Translations under genes and position numbers: made by a program | The notes under the pieces: model-generated | The model's input: the letters and a program-made list of their open reading frames with translations, nothing else | Database searches by the model: none | What the model was told of the DNA's origin: nothing | In this document: positions 16,326 to 23,440 of the stretch, one piece after another | Position numbering within the stretch: the first letter of the stretch is position 1 | Layout of the letters: each line of letters opens with the position of its first letter | Assembly: GCA_001898225.1 (NCBI GenBank) | Contig: MKTJ01000061.1 | Span: forward strand, 1-48,652 | Source: Chloroflexi bacterium 54-19 | GTDB taxonomy: Bacteria; Chloroflexota; Chloroflexia; Chloroheliales; Chloroheliaceae | Length of the DNA: 48,652 nt | Reading direction: 5' to 3'

Positions 16326-17756
16326 TTACAACTTACCTTCCCACATGAACATGGCATTGGAGCCGTTTACCTCCCAAAAACGTCCCGCCGCCGCTTGCCC
16401 AATTGGGTTCGCCAGCCGTTGCGCTTCCGCCATTATTTCCGGCTCATCTATGGTCAGGAACCTCCCTTCCTCGTAAATAACCCGGCCATCCACCGCTACC
16501 AGCGAAACCTCGTCGCCCCTGGCGCTGTAGACCAGATTTGGCACGATATTGCGCATCGGCTCGGTAAAGACCGGTTGCATGGTGGGCCGGAGCAAGTCCA
16601 CCAGGATAAAATCGGCCCGTTTGCCTTCTTCTAGCGAACCGATTTCGTTTTCAAGGCCCAGCGCCCTGGCTCCCTCAATAGTAGCCATCCTCAAAACCTT
16701 CCAGGCGGGCATTACTTCGGGGTCGGCATAACGTATCTTATTAAAAAGGGCCGTTAGCTTCATCTCATTGAAAATATTATGGCAGTTATTGCCGGGGGCC
16801 TGGTCCGAGCCGAGTCCTACCATGCCGCCCGCTTGCTGGAAGGCCCGCGCCGGGGGCACCAGCCCGTCAATGATGCCGATGGAACCGCTGCACAGCACCA
16901 TCGAAGCGCCTCGCCTGGCGACCAGGGCCGCTTCTTCCTCGGTCGCTTCGGTCAGGTGAACGGCGAGAAGATTTTTATCCAGGTAGCCGATTTCATCCAG
17001 CCAGGCAATCGGACGCTTCCCATAACGCTGCATTAGCTGGGCAATCTCCCGGTCGCCTTGCTGGACGTGCATGTGAATTTTTGTGCCATAGGACAGGGCC
17101 AGTTGGCGCACCTTCAAGAGCATCTCGCGGCTGGCAAAGTCCGCCCCCTGCGGCCCAAACATTACCGTTATCCGGCCATTGGCTTGCCCGTGCCATTTTT
17201 CCGCCAGTTCGATATTATCATTTAACAGGCGCTGTCCGAAGGCCGGGTCAAACTCATAAAGCTCGCCAGGAGCATAAATCCGGGGTAGGGCCTCCCGAAT
17301 CATGACCGCGACCCGGCCCCTTACCCCGGCCTTTTCTATAAACTGGCAGACTACGGGCATATTGTGGCCGAGGTCGCCAAAGGTGGTGGTCCCATTGCGA
17401 AGGGCCTCCAAAATTACGAGGCGGCTCCCGGCGTTGACGGCATCAGGGTTAGCGTTCAGTACATCGGCAAAAGGCCCCAGGCCGTACATCATCCAGAAAC
17501 TCGTATCCTGGGCCAGGCCCCGCAGAAGGCCCATCCCGGTATGCATGTGAGCGTCAATAAAACCGGGCAGGACCACTTTATTTCGGGCCTGAATAGTGCG
17601 TTCCGCCTGAAATAACCCCGTTAGCTGCGCAGCCGGACCGATGGCAACAATCCGGCCCCGGTCCACTGCCAGCGCGCTATCTGGTAGATAACCTACCCCC
17701 TCACCCTGCATGGTCAGGAAATGCGGACCAACCACCAATAAGTCAATTTTTTCCAA
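16326..17756 (-). CDS. Amidohydrolase (TrzA/MtaD/SsnA-like, metal-dependent deaminase or hydrolase)
   Basis: A 476-residue member of the amidohydrolase superfamily, cytosine deaminase/Atz-Trz branch. Metal ligands visible: His70 and His72 (GFIDAHMHTG), His230 (KIHMHVQQ), His267 (LLAVHLTEA) and Asp318 (GLGSDQAP). The usual 'HxxE' catalytic Glu three residues after the third His is Gln233 here (HVQQGDRE), so deamination of the SAH/MTA type is uncertain. The small beta-sandwich domain is formed by the N-terminus and C-terminal ADFILVDL / VAVDGRVIYEEGRFL segment. The start codon is TTG with AGAAGG about 8 nt upstream. The downstream aldo-keto reductase is probably cotranscribed. Substrate unknown; N-heterocycles are typical. 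Confidence 0.88.
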   Translation of the reverse strand: MEKIDLLVVGPHFLTMQGEGVGYLPDSALAVDRGRIVAIGPAAQLTGLFQAERTIQARNKVVLPGFIDAHMHTGMGLLRGLAQDTSFWMMYGLGPFADVLNANPDAVNAGSRLVILEALRNGTTTFGDLGHNMPVVCQFIEKAGVRGRVAVMIREALPRIYAPGELYEFDPAFGQRLLNDNIELAEKWHGQANGRITVMFGPQGADFASREMLLKVRQLALSYGTKIHMHVQQGDREIAQLMQRYGKRPIAWLDEIGYLDKNLLAVHLTEATEEEAALVARRGASMVLCSGSIGIIDGLVPPARAFQQAGGMVGLGSDQAPGNNCHNIFNEMKLTALFNKIRYADPEVMPAWKVLRMATIEGARALGLENEIGSLEEGKRADFILVDLLRPTMQPVFTEPMRNIVPNLVYSARGDEVSLVAVDGRVIYEEGRFLTIDEPEIMAEAQRLANPIGQAAAGRFWEVNGSNAMFMWEGKL

Positions 17757-17943
17757 TTGTTGAACCTTCTTATTTTCTTCAGGCTACTAACAGGTCTTTA
17801 GCCATATGAGCCGTGGTGTGTTTGGGAAGTATACAACCGGGCCAGAGTTGCGGTCCAGCCCGCAAGGCAAAAGGTAAAGAATTGTGGAAAACTCGCAGGT
17901 TGTGAGTTTGTAGAATCAGTTTCGAAATTGGCCCTTATATACC

Positions 17944-17973
17944 TTGACACGTATGTACGCCATGCGGTATACT
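17944..17973 (+). promoter_or_regulatory. Sigma-70 promoter upstream of the VOC gene
   Basis: TTGACA (17944-17949), an 18-bp spacer and TATACT (17968-17973). An inverted repeat CGTA-TG-TACG (17950-17959) sits in the spacer and could be an operator. The transcript would begin near a GTG at 17980 that opens only a two-codon frame, and would reach the VOC start after about 190 nt. The rest of the 17757-18169 spacer shows no gene but may contain an ArsR-gene relic (see findings). Confidence 0.6.
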
Positions 17974-18169
17974 AGAGAAGTGGAATAAATGTTCGGATTC
18001 ATCCAGAGTACCAGCAGTTAAACCGGGTGGAAAGGCTGGGGGAAGCTCTCAGCAGGTCCGGCCCGTACCCAGGAGTAGTTCGAACGCCACTACCAGGCAG
18101 CATTAGCGAAATGTAAAGAAGCAATAAGACGAGGCGGCCTCAGTCGCGCCCTGATAAAGGAGAAAAGCA

Positions 18170-18559
18170 ATGAAATTCAAAGTAGCCAGTGTCTATGTAG
18201 ACGACCAGGAAAAAGCCCTCCACTTCTATACCGAGGTACTCGGTTTTACCAAAAAGAATGATTTTACCCAGGGCCCCTATCGCTGGTTGACCGTCATTTC
18301 GCCCGAGGACCCGGACGGCGTTGAAATTCAGTTGGCCCCGAACAACAACCCGGTGGCTAAAGCCTACCAGGAAGGGATTTTCCAGCAGGGCCAGCCCGCA
18401 CTAATGTTCTTCACCGGCGATGTCAAGGGCGACTACGAACGCATCAAGGGGAAGGGTGGCGAGTTCACGATGCCGCCCACCGACGTGACCGGCTCGACCA
18501 TTACGCAGTTGAACGATGGCTGCGGCAACCTTATTCAAATCACCCAGCTTTCCTGGTAA
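18170..18559 (+). CDS. VOC family protein (glyoxalase/bleomycin-resistance fold)
   Basis: A 129-residue vicinal-oxygen-chelate protein with two beta-alpha-beta-beta-beta units. The first begins VASVYVDDQEKALHFYTEVLGF, the standard VOC opening, and the end is NDGCGNLIQITQLS. At the metal positions only the Glu of GVEIQLA is clear; the usual His and second Glu are not obvious, so it may be a non-enzymatic binder or use another metal geometry. AAAGGAG is well placed before the ATG. The same-strand neighbours are an ArsR regulator and an SRPBCC protein, a trio often seen in bacterial genomes; VOC proteins of this subtype commonly accompany such pairs. Confidence 0.93.
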   Translation: MKFKVASVYVDDQEKALHFYTEVLGFTKKNDFTQGPYRWLTVISPEDPDGVEIQLAPNNNPVAKAYQEGIFQQGQPALMFFTGDVKGDYERIKGKGGEFTMPPTDVTGSTITQLNDGCGNLIQITQLSW

Positions 18560-18663
18560 AACGGCGGCGAACCGGCGGGGTGGTATCATCGTTGAGAGGT
18601 TCCATCCCGCCCACCGTCCAAAGTGGTTTAAAACTGTTGTCGGGTTCCCTGCCTGTATATACT

Positions 18664-18694
18664 TTGAAACACCCCTGCTTTAGTGGAGTATACT
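18664..18694 (+). promoter_or_regulatory. Promoter placing the transcript start at the ArsR start codon
   Basis: TTGAAA (18664-18669) and TATACT (18689-18694) with a 19-bp spacer. Six nucleotides after the -10 box comes GTGGAA, the best start of the ArsR gene, so the mRNA would be leaderless. There is no ribosome-binding site before either possible GTG. Confidence 0.5.
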
Positions 18695-18700
18695 AAGAGA

Positions 18701-19027
18701 GTGGAATCTGTATTCGAAATCATTGCGGAACCGAATCGCCGGGCTATCTTGAGCCTCCTGGCTTCATCCCAACAAACCGTGGGTGAGATTGGCCTGAAGC
18801 TTCAGATGCCCCAGACAACCGTGTCCAAGCACCTGCGGGTGCTGCGGGAGGCCGGTTTCGTGGAAGCCACGGTGGACGCCCAGCGCCGTCTTTACCGCCT
18901 GAGACCTGCCCCACTCCAGGAGGTGGATGCCTGGTTGGACCCGTTCCGCCAGTTCTGGTCCAGGCATGTCGATGCCCTCGAACGCCACCTCGACCGCATG
19001 GAATCAGACAACCCCGCCGAAAAGTAA
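18701..19027 (+). CDS. ArsR-family transcriptional regulator
   Basis: A 108-residue winged-helix regulator. The start MESVFEIIAEPNRRAILSLL at GTG 18701 matches the usual N-terminus of the family; a GTG at 18683 would add six residues, but it lies just upstream of and overlapping the -10 box. The recognition helix region is VGEIGLKLQMPQTTVSKHLRVLREAGFVEA, followed by a beta wing (RRLYRLR). No metal-binding cysteine pair is present, so it belongs to the metal-independent group typically paired with SRPBCC proteins. The SRPBCC gene starts 16 bp downstream and is surely cotranscribed. It probably represses its own operon; the effector is unknown. Confidence 0.93.
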   Translation: MESVFEIIAEPNRRAILSLLASSQQTVGEIGLKLQMPQTTVSKHLRVLREAGFVEATVDAQRRLYRLRPAPLQEVDAWLDPFRQFWSRHVDALERHLDRMESDNPAEK

Positions 19028-19042
19028 ATTAAGGAGGAAAAG

Positions 19043-19612
19043 GTGATCAAACGCGAGCAATACACACCGGGTCCGGCCAGTGGGGCGCAGGCCCTGAAGG
19101 ACGGAGATACAACCTGGACGCTCGTCCTGGTCAGAGAACTGCGCCACGCCCCGGAAAAAGTCTGGCTGGCCCTGACCGACCCGGCCCATCTGCACGAGTG
19201 GGCCCCTTTTGACGCCGATAGAAATTTGGGTACGGCAGGCGCTACAGTAAACCTTACCACGGTGGGCGCGCCGAGCCCGCTGGTCTCCGAAACAAAGGTG
19301 ACCCACGCCGATGCGCCCAGGCTGCTCGAATACAACTGGGGTGGCAACGATATTCGGTGGCAACTCGAACCCTGGAGTGGCGGCACCCGCCTGACCCTCT
19401 GGCACAACATTGACCGGCGGTACATTTCAATGGGCGCGGCGGGGTGGCATATCTGCTTCGATGTGCTGGACCACCTTCTCAGTGAAAACCCCCTGGGCCG
19501 TATCGTGGGGGGCGAGGCGATGAAGTTCGGTTGGCCCCGGCTCAACGCGGAATACGCCCGCCAATTCGGTACAAAAGTTCCGGGTGCGCCACCCGAAATC
19601 ACCCAATCCTGA
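19043..19612 (+). CDS. SRPBCC (AHSA1/START-like) domain protein
   Basis: A 189-residue protein of the Bet v1/AHSA1 helix-grip fold. The typical start of the domain is WTLVLVRELRHAPEKVWLALTDPAHLHEWAPF (about residues 26-57), followed by VTHADAPRLLEYNWGGNDIRWQLEP and GGTRLTLWHNI, then a long C-terminal helix. The fold makes a hydrophobic cavity for a small ligand; no enzymatic motif is visible. GTG start with AAGGAGG 5 nt upstream. It follows the ArsR gene by 16 bp; ArsR-SRPBCC pairs are a widespread arrangement in which the SRPBCC protein is thought to bind a lipid or toxic compound. Confidence 0.92.
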   Translation: MIKREQYTPGPASGAQALKDGDTTWTLVLVRELRHAPEKVWLALTDPAHLHEWAPFDADRNLGTAGATVNLTTVGAPSPLVSETKVTHADAPRLLEYNWGGNDIRWQLEPWSGGTRLTLWHNIDRRYISMGAAGWHICFDVLDHLLSENPLGRIVGGEAMKFGWPRLNAEYARQFGTKVPGAPPEITQS

Positions 19613-19633
19613 GGTGGCCCAACCTTACTCGGG

Positions 19634-20437
19634 CTAATTCCCGGTGCTCTGGTATTTCCTCAAGCCCCAGTTCCAGATGGCGAGCGCCACACCAAAAAAG
19701 ATAAGCGCGGCAGGCAGGGTCAGCCAGCCCAACCAGGACGGTAAACTGCTTTGACCGCTCTTATCCAGGATCAGTAGGGTCGGGAGGAAGTTGATAAAAC
19801 CGAGCGGCACGATAAAAATAAAGAAATTCCGAAACCATTCCTGGTAAATACTCATGGGGAAACTGGTCAGGTAGTTGCCGCCATTGGTGAAAATATTGGT
19901 GAATTCGACCGTCGAAACCGTCCAGATGGTCGTGACCGCCCCGATAATGAAAACCGCCACGAAGATAATGGCCCCGGCCACCAGCATCATTACAAAAAGC
20001 CCCACTTTGGCGAAGTCCCAGTGAATGGTTACCCCACCCAGACCGATAGCCAGCACCAGCAAGCCCTGGGCTAACCTGCCTAAACGGTTTAGCGACAGTT
20101 CGACCCCCAGGATTTGGATAAACGGGCTGACCGGCCTCACCAACACCCTATCGAGTTCGCCCATCTGGATATATTTATCAAATTGTTCGAAACCGCGCAC
20201 GACCAGTTGGGCCAGGGTGAAACTGACCGCCGAAGTTCCATAGAGAAAGGCTACCTCGGATAAGTTCCAACCCTGCAAGGCGGGAAACTGGTGAAACAGT
20301 ACCGCCACGCCCGCGAAATCAATAAAAGTTATCAAGAACTGGGCAAACGACTCGATTACAAGATTGGCCTTGTATTGCAGTCTGCTGCGAAGTTGCGCGC
20401 CGATTAAACGAAAATAGAGGCGAGTTGTATCCAGCAT
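19634..20437 (-). CDS. ABC-2 family exporter permease (second permease of the operon)
   Basis: A 267-residue membrane protein with about six transmembrane segments and the ABC-2 family 6 pattern: an N-terminal QLRSRLQYKANLVIE amphipathic segment, the cytoplasmic GELDRVLVRPVSPFIQIL loop, and a late YQEWFRNFFIFIVPLGFINFLP segment. It pairs with the preceding permease to form a heterodimeric channel. Gene order is ATPase, permease 1, permease 2 with gaps of 5 and 9 bp, so this is one transcript. The family includes exporters of drugs, viologens and lipids; substrate is not deducible. It converges with the SRPBCC gene. Confidence 0.92.
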   Translation of the reverse strand: MLDTTRLYFRLIGAQLRSRLQYKANLVIESFAQFLITFIDFAGVAVLFHQFPALQGWNLSEVAFLYGTSAVSFTLAQLVVRGFEQFDKYIQMGELDRVLVRPVSPFIQILGVELSLNRLGRLAQGLLVLAIGLGGVTIHWDFAKVGLFVMMLVAGAIIFVAVFIIGAVTTIWTVSTVEFTNIFTNGGNYLTSFPMSIYQEWFRNFFIFIVPLGFINFLPTLLILDKSGQSSLPSWLGWLTLPAALIFFGVALAIWNWGLRKYQSTGN

Positions 20438-20446
20438 TTCTAATTT

Positions 20447-21271
20447 TTAGCCTCCCTGTATCGTTATTTTGCGACTTGCCAGGCGGGTCACGCCCCGGGC
20501 CGCGAACCACAACACCAGCACCCAGAAAATTTGCGGCAGTAAAATATCCCAGCCGGTATGCTGTTCCAGCCAGACCTGGGCCGGGATAGAAATTATGGCC
20601 TGGAAGGGCAAGAGGTCCGCCAGGAGACCTAACCAGTCGGGCAAATAGGCCAGCGGAACAATAAAGCCTGAAAAGAACATCTGAATAATGGCCCCCAGGG
20701 TCAAGACGCCGTTGGGATTAAGGGTCCAGAAAGTCGTAAGGTTAAAAATATAGCCAATCAAGAAGCTGACCGTTACCGAGAAAACCAGGCTGACCAGGAA
20801 AAGCGGCAGCGTTGCCAGGTGTTGCGGGAGTTGGGCCCCGAAGAATATTATCCCGATAGTGTAGGTAGGAATGGCCCGGAAGATGGCCGCGTAGACGCTG
20901 TTTCCGGCAAAGCGGCTGAACCAGAAAGTTTGATAATCAAAAGGTTTGTAAAAGTCGCTGACAACATCGCCTGTGACAATCGTTTTGGAAATATCCTTTT
21001 CAAACCAGACCTGGGTGACCGTTATAAGGGCCTGGGAGAGCCAGGTATAGCTGACCGCGTTCAGGGCGCTAAAACCCGCCACGGTACTGACCAGCACCGA
21101 GCTATAGACCGCCAGGAAGACATAGCTATGGATATAGCCAAAAAAACTGTTGACGACCAGCCCGGTCAGGGTTGCCAGTTTGTAGGTGGTGCTGCGCTGG
21201 AAGGCTTTGCGCCCTACTTCGTAATAGAGCCGCAGGGCGCTCGACCATCCTGTTTGGTAATAAAGTTGCAT
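20447..21271 (-). CDS. ABC-2 family exporter permease (first permease of the operon)
   Basis: A 274-residue six-pass membrane protein of the ABC-2 type. The loop EKDISKTIVTGDVVSDFYKPFDYQTFW corresponds to the 'G-x-[LV]-x-x-x-L-x-[RK]-P' loop of the companion permease, and the C-terminal part LPDWLGLLADLLPFQAII is typical. The start is 5 bp after the stop of the ATPase gene and no own ribosome-binding site is evident, consistent with translational coupling. Works with the ATPase and second permease as an exporter. Confidence 0.92.
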   Translation of the reverse strand: MQLYYQTGWSSALRLYYEVGRKAFQRSTTYKLATLTGLVVNSFFGYIHSYVFLAVYSSVLVSTVAGFSALNAVSYTWLSQALITVTQVWFEKDISKTIVTGDVVSDFYKPFDYQTFWFSRFAGNSVYAAIFRAIPTYTIGIIFFGAQLPQHLATLPLFLVSLVFSVTVSFLIGYIFNLTTFWTLNPNGVLTLGAIIQMFFSGFIVPLAYLPDWLGLLADLLPFQAIISIPAQVWLEQHTGWDILLPQIFWVLVLWFAARGVTRLASRKITIQGG

Positions 21272-21276
21272 GTTGT

Positions 21277-22329
21277 TTAACCGGCCCTTTTAGCGTCAAA
21301 ACCTTCTTCATATATCTGGCGGATAATCGCCTCGATTTCGGGCTCCTCGATACTGAGGTCTTGCAAAGGATACCGGGCCGCTACCTGGCCGATAAGGGCC
21401 GCCGCGCTGATAGCCTCGCGGTTGAATTGCAGCCAGCGGCGCGGCCCTTCCCCTTTTATTTCTACCGCGTCCGGCACTTCCAAAGGCACGTTGTTAGCAA
21501 AGGTATCGCTTTCGAGGTCGACCACCAGGGTGCGGTATTTCCCGTAAAGCCGGCGTATCTGGTCCAGGCCACCGTCATAAATCAGGCTCCCCTTGTCGAT
21601 GATAATCAGCCGTTTGCAAAGCTGTTCGATGTCGCTCATATCGTGGGTGGTCAGCAGGATGGTGACATCCTGTTCTTTGTTGATAGCCCGGATGAAATTG
21701 CGTAACCGCTCTTTTGCCACCACATCCAGGCCGATGGTCGGCTCATCGAGGAACAGAATGACAGGGTTATGCATTAGCGCCGCTGCAATATCGCCCCGCA
21801 TACGCTGGCCGAGCGACAACTGGCGGACGGGGGTATTTATAAAGCTATCCAGGTCCAGGAGTTCGCGGAAAGTGTCGAGGTTACGCCGGTAGCGGTCCGC
21901 GGGCACCTTATAAATGTGGCGGAGCAGTTCGAAGGAGTCTATCAGGGGTAAATCCCACCAGAGTTGAGTGCGTTGCCCGAAAACCACCCCGATTTGCCGG
22001 GCGTTTTCGCGGCGATTACTCTGGGGATTGAGGCCGTTTACCCGTACCTCGCCGCTGGAAGGGGTAAGGATACCGGTCAACATCTTGATAGAGGTGGATT
22101 TCCCGGCCCCGTTTGGCCCCAGGTAGCCCAGGATTTCGCCCCTTCCGACCTCGAAGGATATGTTCTTAACCGCCTCGACCAGTTTGTAATCGTTGGAGAA
22201 AAAGTTGGTGATTGTTCCTAGAAACCCTTTACGACCGTGGTAAACCTTAAAGCTCTTGTTAAGGTCGCTCACACGAATAACCGGTCCGTGTGTGGTTATT
22301 TGAACGGACCTAGCGGGTTGGACTTGCAT
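21277..22329 (-). CDS. ABC transporter ATP-binding protein
   Basis: A 350-residue ABC-2 type ATPase. Walker A is GPNGAGKST (71-79), the signature LSLGQRMRGD (170-179), Walker B VILFLDE (189-195) and the switch His228 in LLTTHDM. The Q-loop region has GQRTQLWWDLP. The longer-than-usual N-terminus (SDLNKSFKVYHGRKGFLGTITNFFSNDY) and the C-terminal extension (about 240-350) match the NatA/viologen-exporter-like branch rather than importers. First gene of a three-gene operon. AAAGGAAT is about 10 nt before the ATG. Confidence 0.95.
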   Translation of the reverse strand: MQVQPARSVQITTHGPVIRVSDLNKSFKVYHGRKGFLGTITNFFSNDYKLVEAVKNISFEVGRGEILGYLGPNGAGKSTSIKMLTGILTPSSGEVRVNGLNPQSNRRENARQIGVVFGQRTQLWWDLPLIDSFELLRHIYKVPADRYRRNLDTFRELLDLDSFINTPVRQLSLGQRMRGDIAAALMHNPVILFLDEPTIGLDVVAKERLRNFIRAINKEQDVTILLTTHDMSDIEQLCKRLIIIDKGSLIYDGGLDQIRRLYGKYRTLVVDLESDTFANNVPLEVPDAVEIKGEGPRRWLQFNREAISAAALIGQVAARYPLQDLSIEEPEIEAIIRQIYEEGFDAKRAG

Positions 22330-22451
22330 TTGGTTTAATTCCTTTATGCCAGGGTAGAGGTTAGCCTAATATTTTTGGAGAACTATTCTATCATACAATC
22401 AGGTAATATAGCAACAGGGGATTTTTATATAAATATGGGGAACAAACACAT

Positions 22452-22488
22452 AAATAAAAAATCCCTCCGGTGGAAACGCACCGGGAGC
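22452..22488 (-). terminator. Terminator after the response-regulator gene
   Basis: On the minus strand a stem with the CCGGTG/CACCGG core and one bulge is followed by GGATTTTTTATTT. It lies in the 392-bp spacer (22330-22721) between the response-regulator stop and the start of the ABC operon, so the two units are probably transcribed separately. The rest of the spacer is AT-rich without a gene. Confidence 0.65.
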
Positions 22489-22721
22489 CTTAGATGTTTC
22501 TATTGATTTCATAGCCCCATTAACATAAATCTGAGGTAGAATTTATTGCGCAGTTGATGCCGTGAATATGGGATAGCAGGTTTCTTCAATTGGAATTTTC
22601 ACTAACCCAATTTTATTTTGAATTTTTGTTTTTTTTGTCTTTAGTTTTAATAATGCTTTGTTAAGTTAAGTTTAAGGGATATGTAGTGTACTTAACTGGT
22701 TTTGATGACCGGTTTATCTAA

Positions 22722-23393
22722 TTAAGGGGTTATTTCATCCAGGCGAATTAAACCACGCTTGAGCGCATAAAAGATTAGCTGGTTTCGCCCACTAAGACCC
22801 AGTTTGCTTAACAAATGGGAGACATGGGTCTTGACGGTTTCTTCACTGACCTGCAAGGTCTGGGCTATTTCGCGATTGGTCTGGCCTTGCGCCACGTGCC
22901 GCAACACCAGCGCCTCCCGCTCAGTAAGCCCGTTATTAGCGGCTTTGCTAACATCTGAGGAAGAATGCTTCCAGTTTTGCCATATTTCTTCAGGTATAGA
23001 AGGGTCGAAAACGCTTTGCCCGTTCGCCGCCGCCCGGATGGCCCCCAGTAGAATTTCCGGCTCGGCTTCTTTACGCACGTAGCCGGTCGCTCCCGCCCGT
23101 AAAGCGGCAATGACCCGCTCATCGTCGGTGTAACCGGTCAGGACTATCACCCTGGTAGCCGGGCCTTTCTGTTTTAACTGGCGGGTGGTTTCGATACCGT
23201 CAATGCCGCCTGGCAGGAGTAAATCCATTATAACAACATCGGCTTGCCAGTTTTTGAAATGCTTGAGCGCTTCTTCGCCACTGGAAGCCATACCCACTAC
23301 CACCAGGTCGTCACAGGCTTCGATAAGCCTTTGCAAACCGTGACGCACCACCCGGTGGTCGTCCACCAATCCTACCTTTATTTTACCGGACAT
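22722..23393 (-). CDS. NarL/FixJ-type response regulator
   Basis: A 223-residue two-component regulator. The receiver domain has the acidic pair Asp11-Asp12 (GLVDDHRVVRHG), phospho-acceptor Asp57 (VVIMDLLLPGG), the LTG switch Thr and a YVRKEA Lys. The C-terminal LuxR-type helix-turn-helix reads LTEREALVLRHVAQGQTNRE followed by VSEETVKTHVSHLLSKLG. It lies 47 bp downstream of the histidine kinase gene on the same strand, so the kinase is its cognate partner. Targets are unknown; the ABC exporter just beyond is an obvious candidate. Confidence 0.96.
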   Translation of the reverse strand: MSGKIKVGLVDDHRVVRHGLQRLIEACDDLVVVGMASSGEEALKHFKNWQADVVIMDLLLPGGIDGIETTRQLKQKGPATRVIVLTGYTDDERVIAALRAGATGYVRKEAEPEILLGAIRAAANGQSVFDPSIPEEIWQNWKHSSSDVSKAANNGLTEREALVLRHVAQGQTNREIAQTLQVSEETVKTHVSHLLSKLGLSGRNQLIFYALKRGLIRLDEITP

Positions 23394-23440
23394 CGCCCCA
23401 ATAATTAACCTTTCCAGGCAACAGCTTTACCATTAAACTT

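Noticed and set aside
17980..17988. Two-codon leaderless frame GTG GAA TAA as a leader peptide
   Set aside because: Too short for attenuation-type control; a relic of an ArsR start explains it better.
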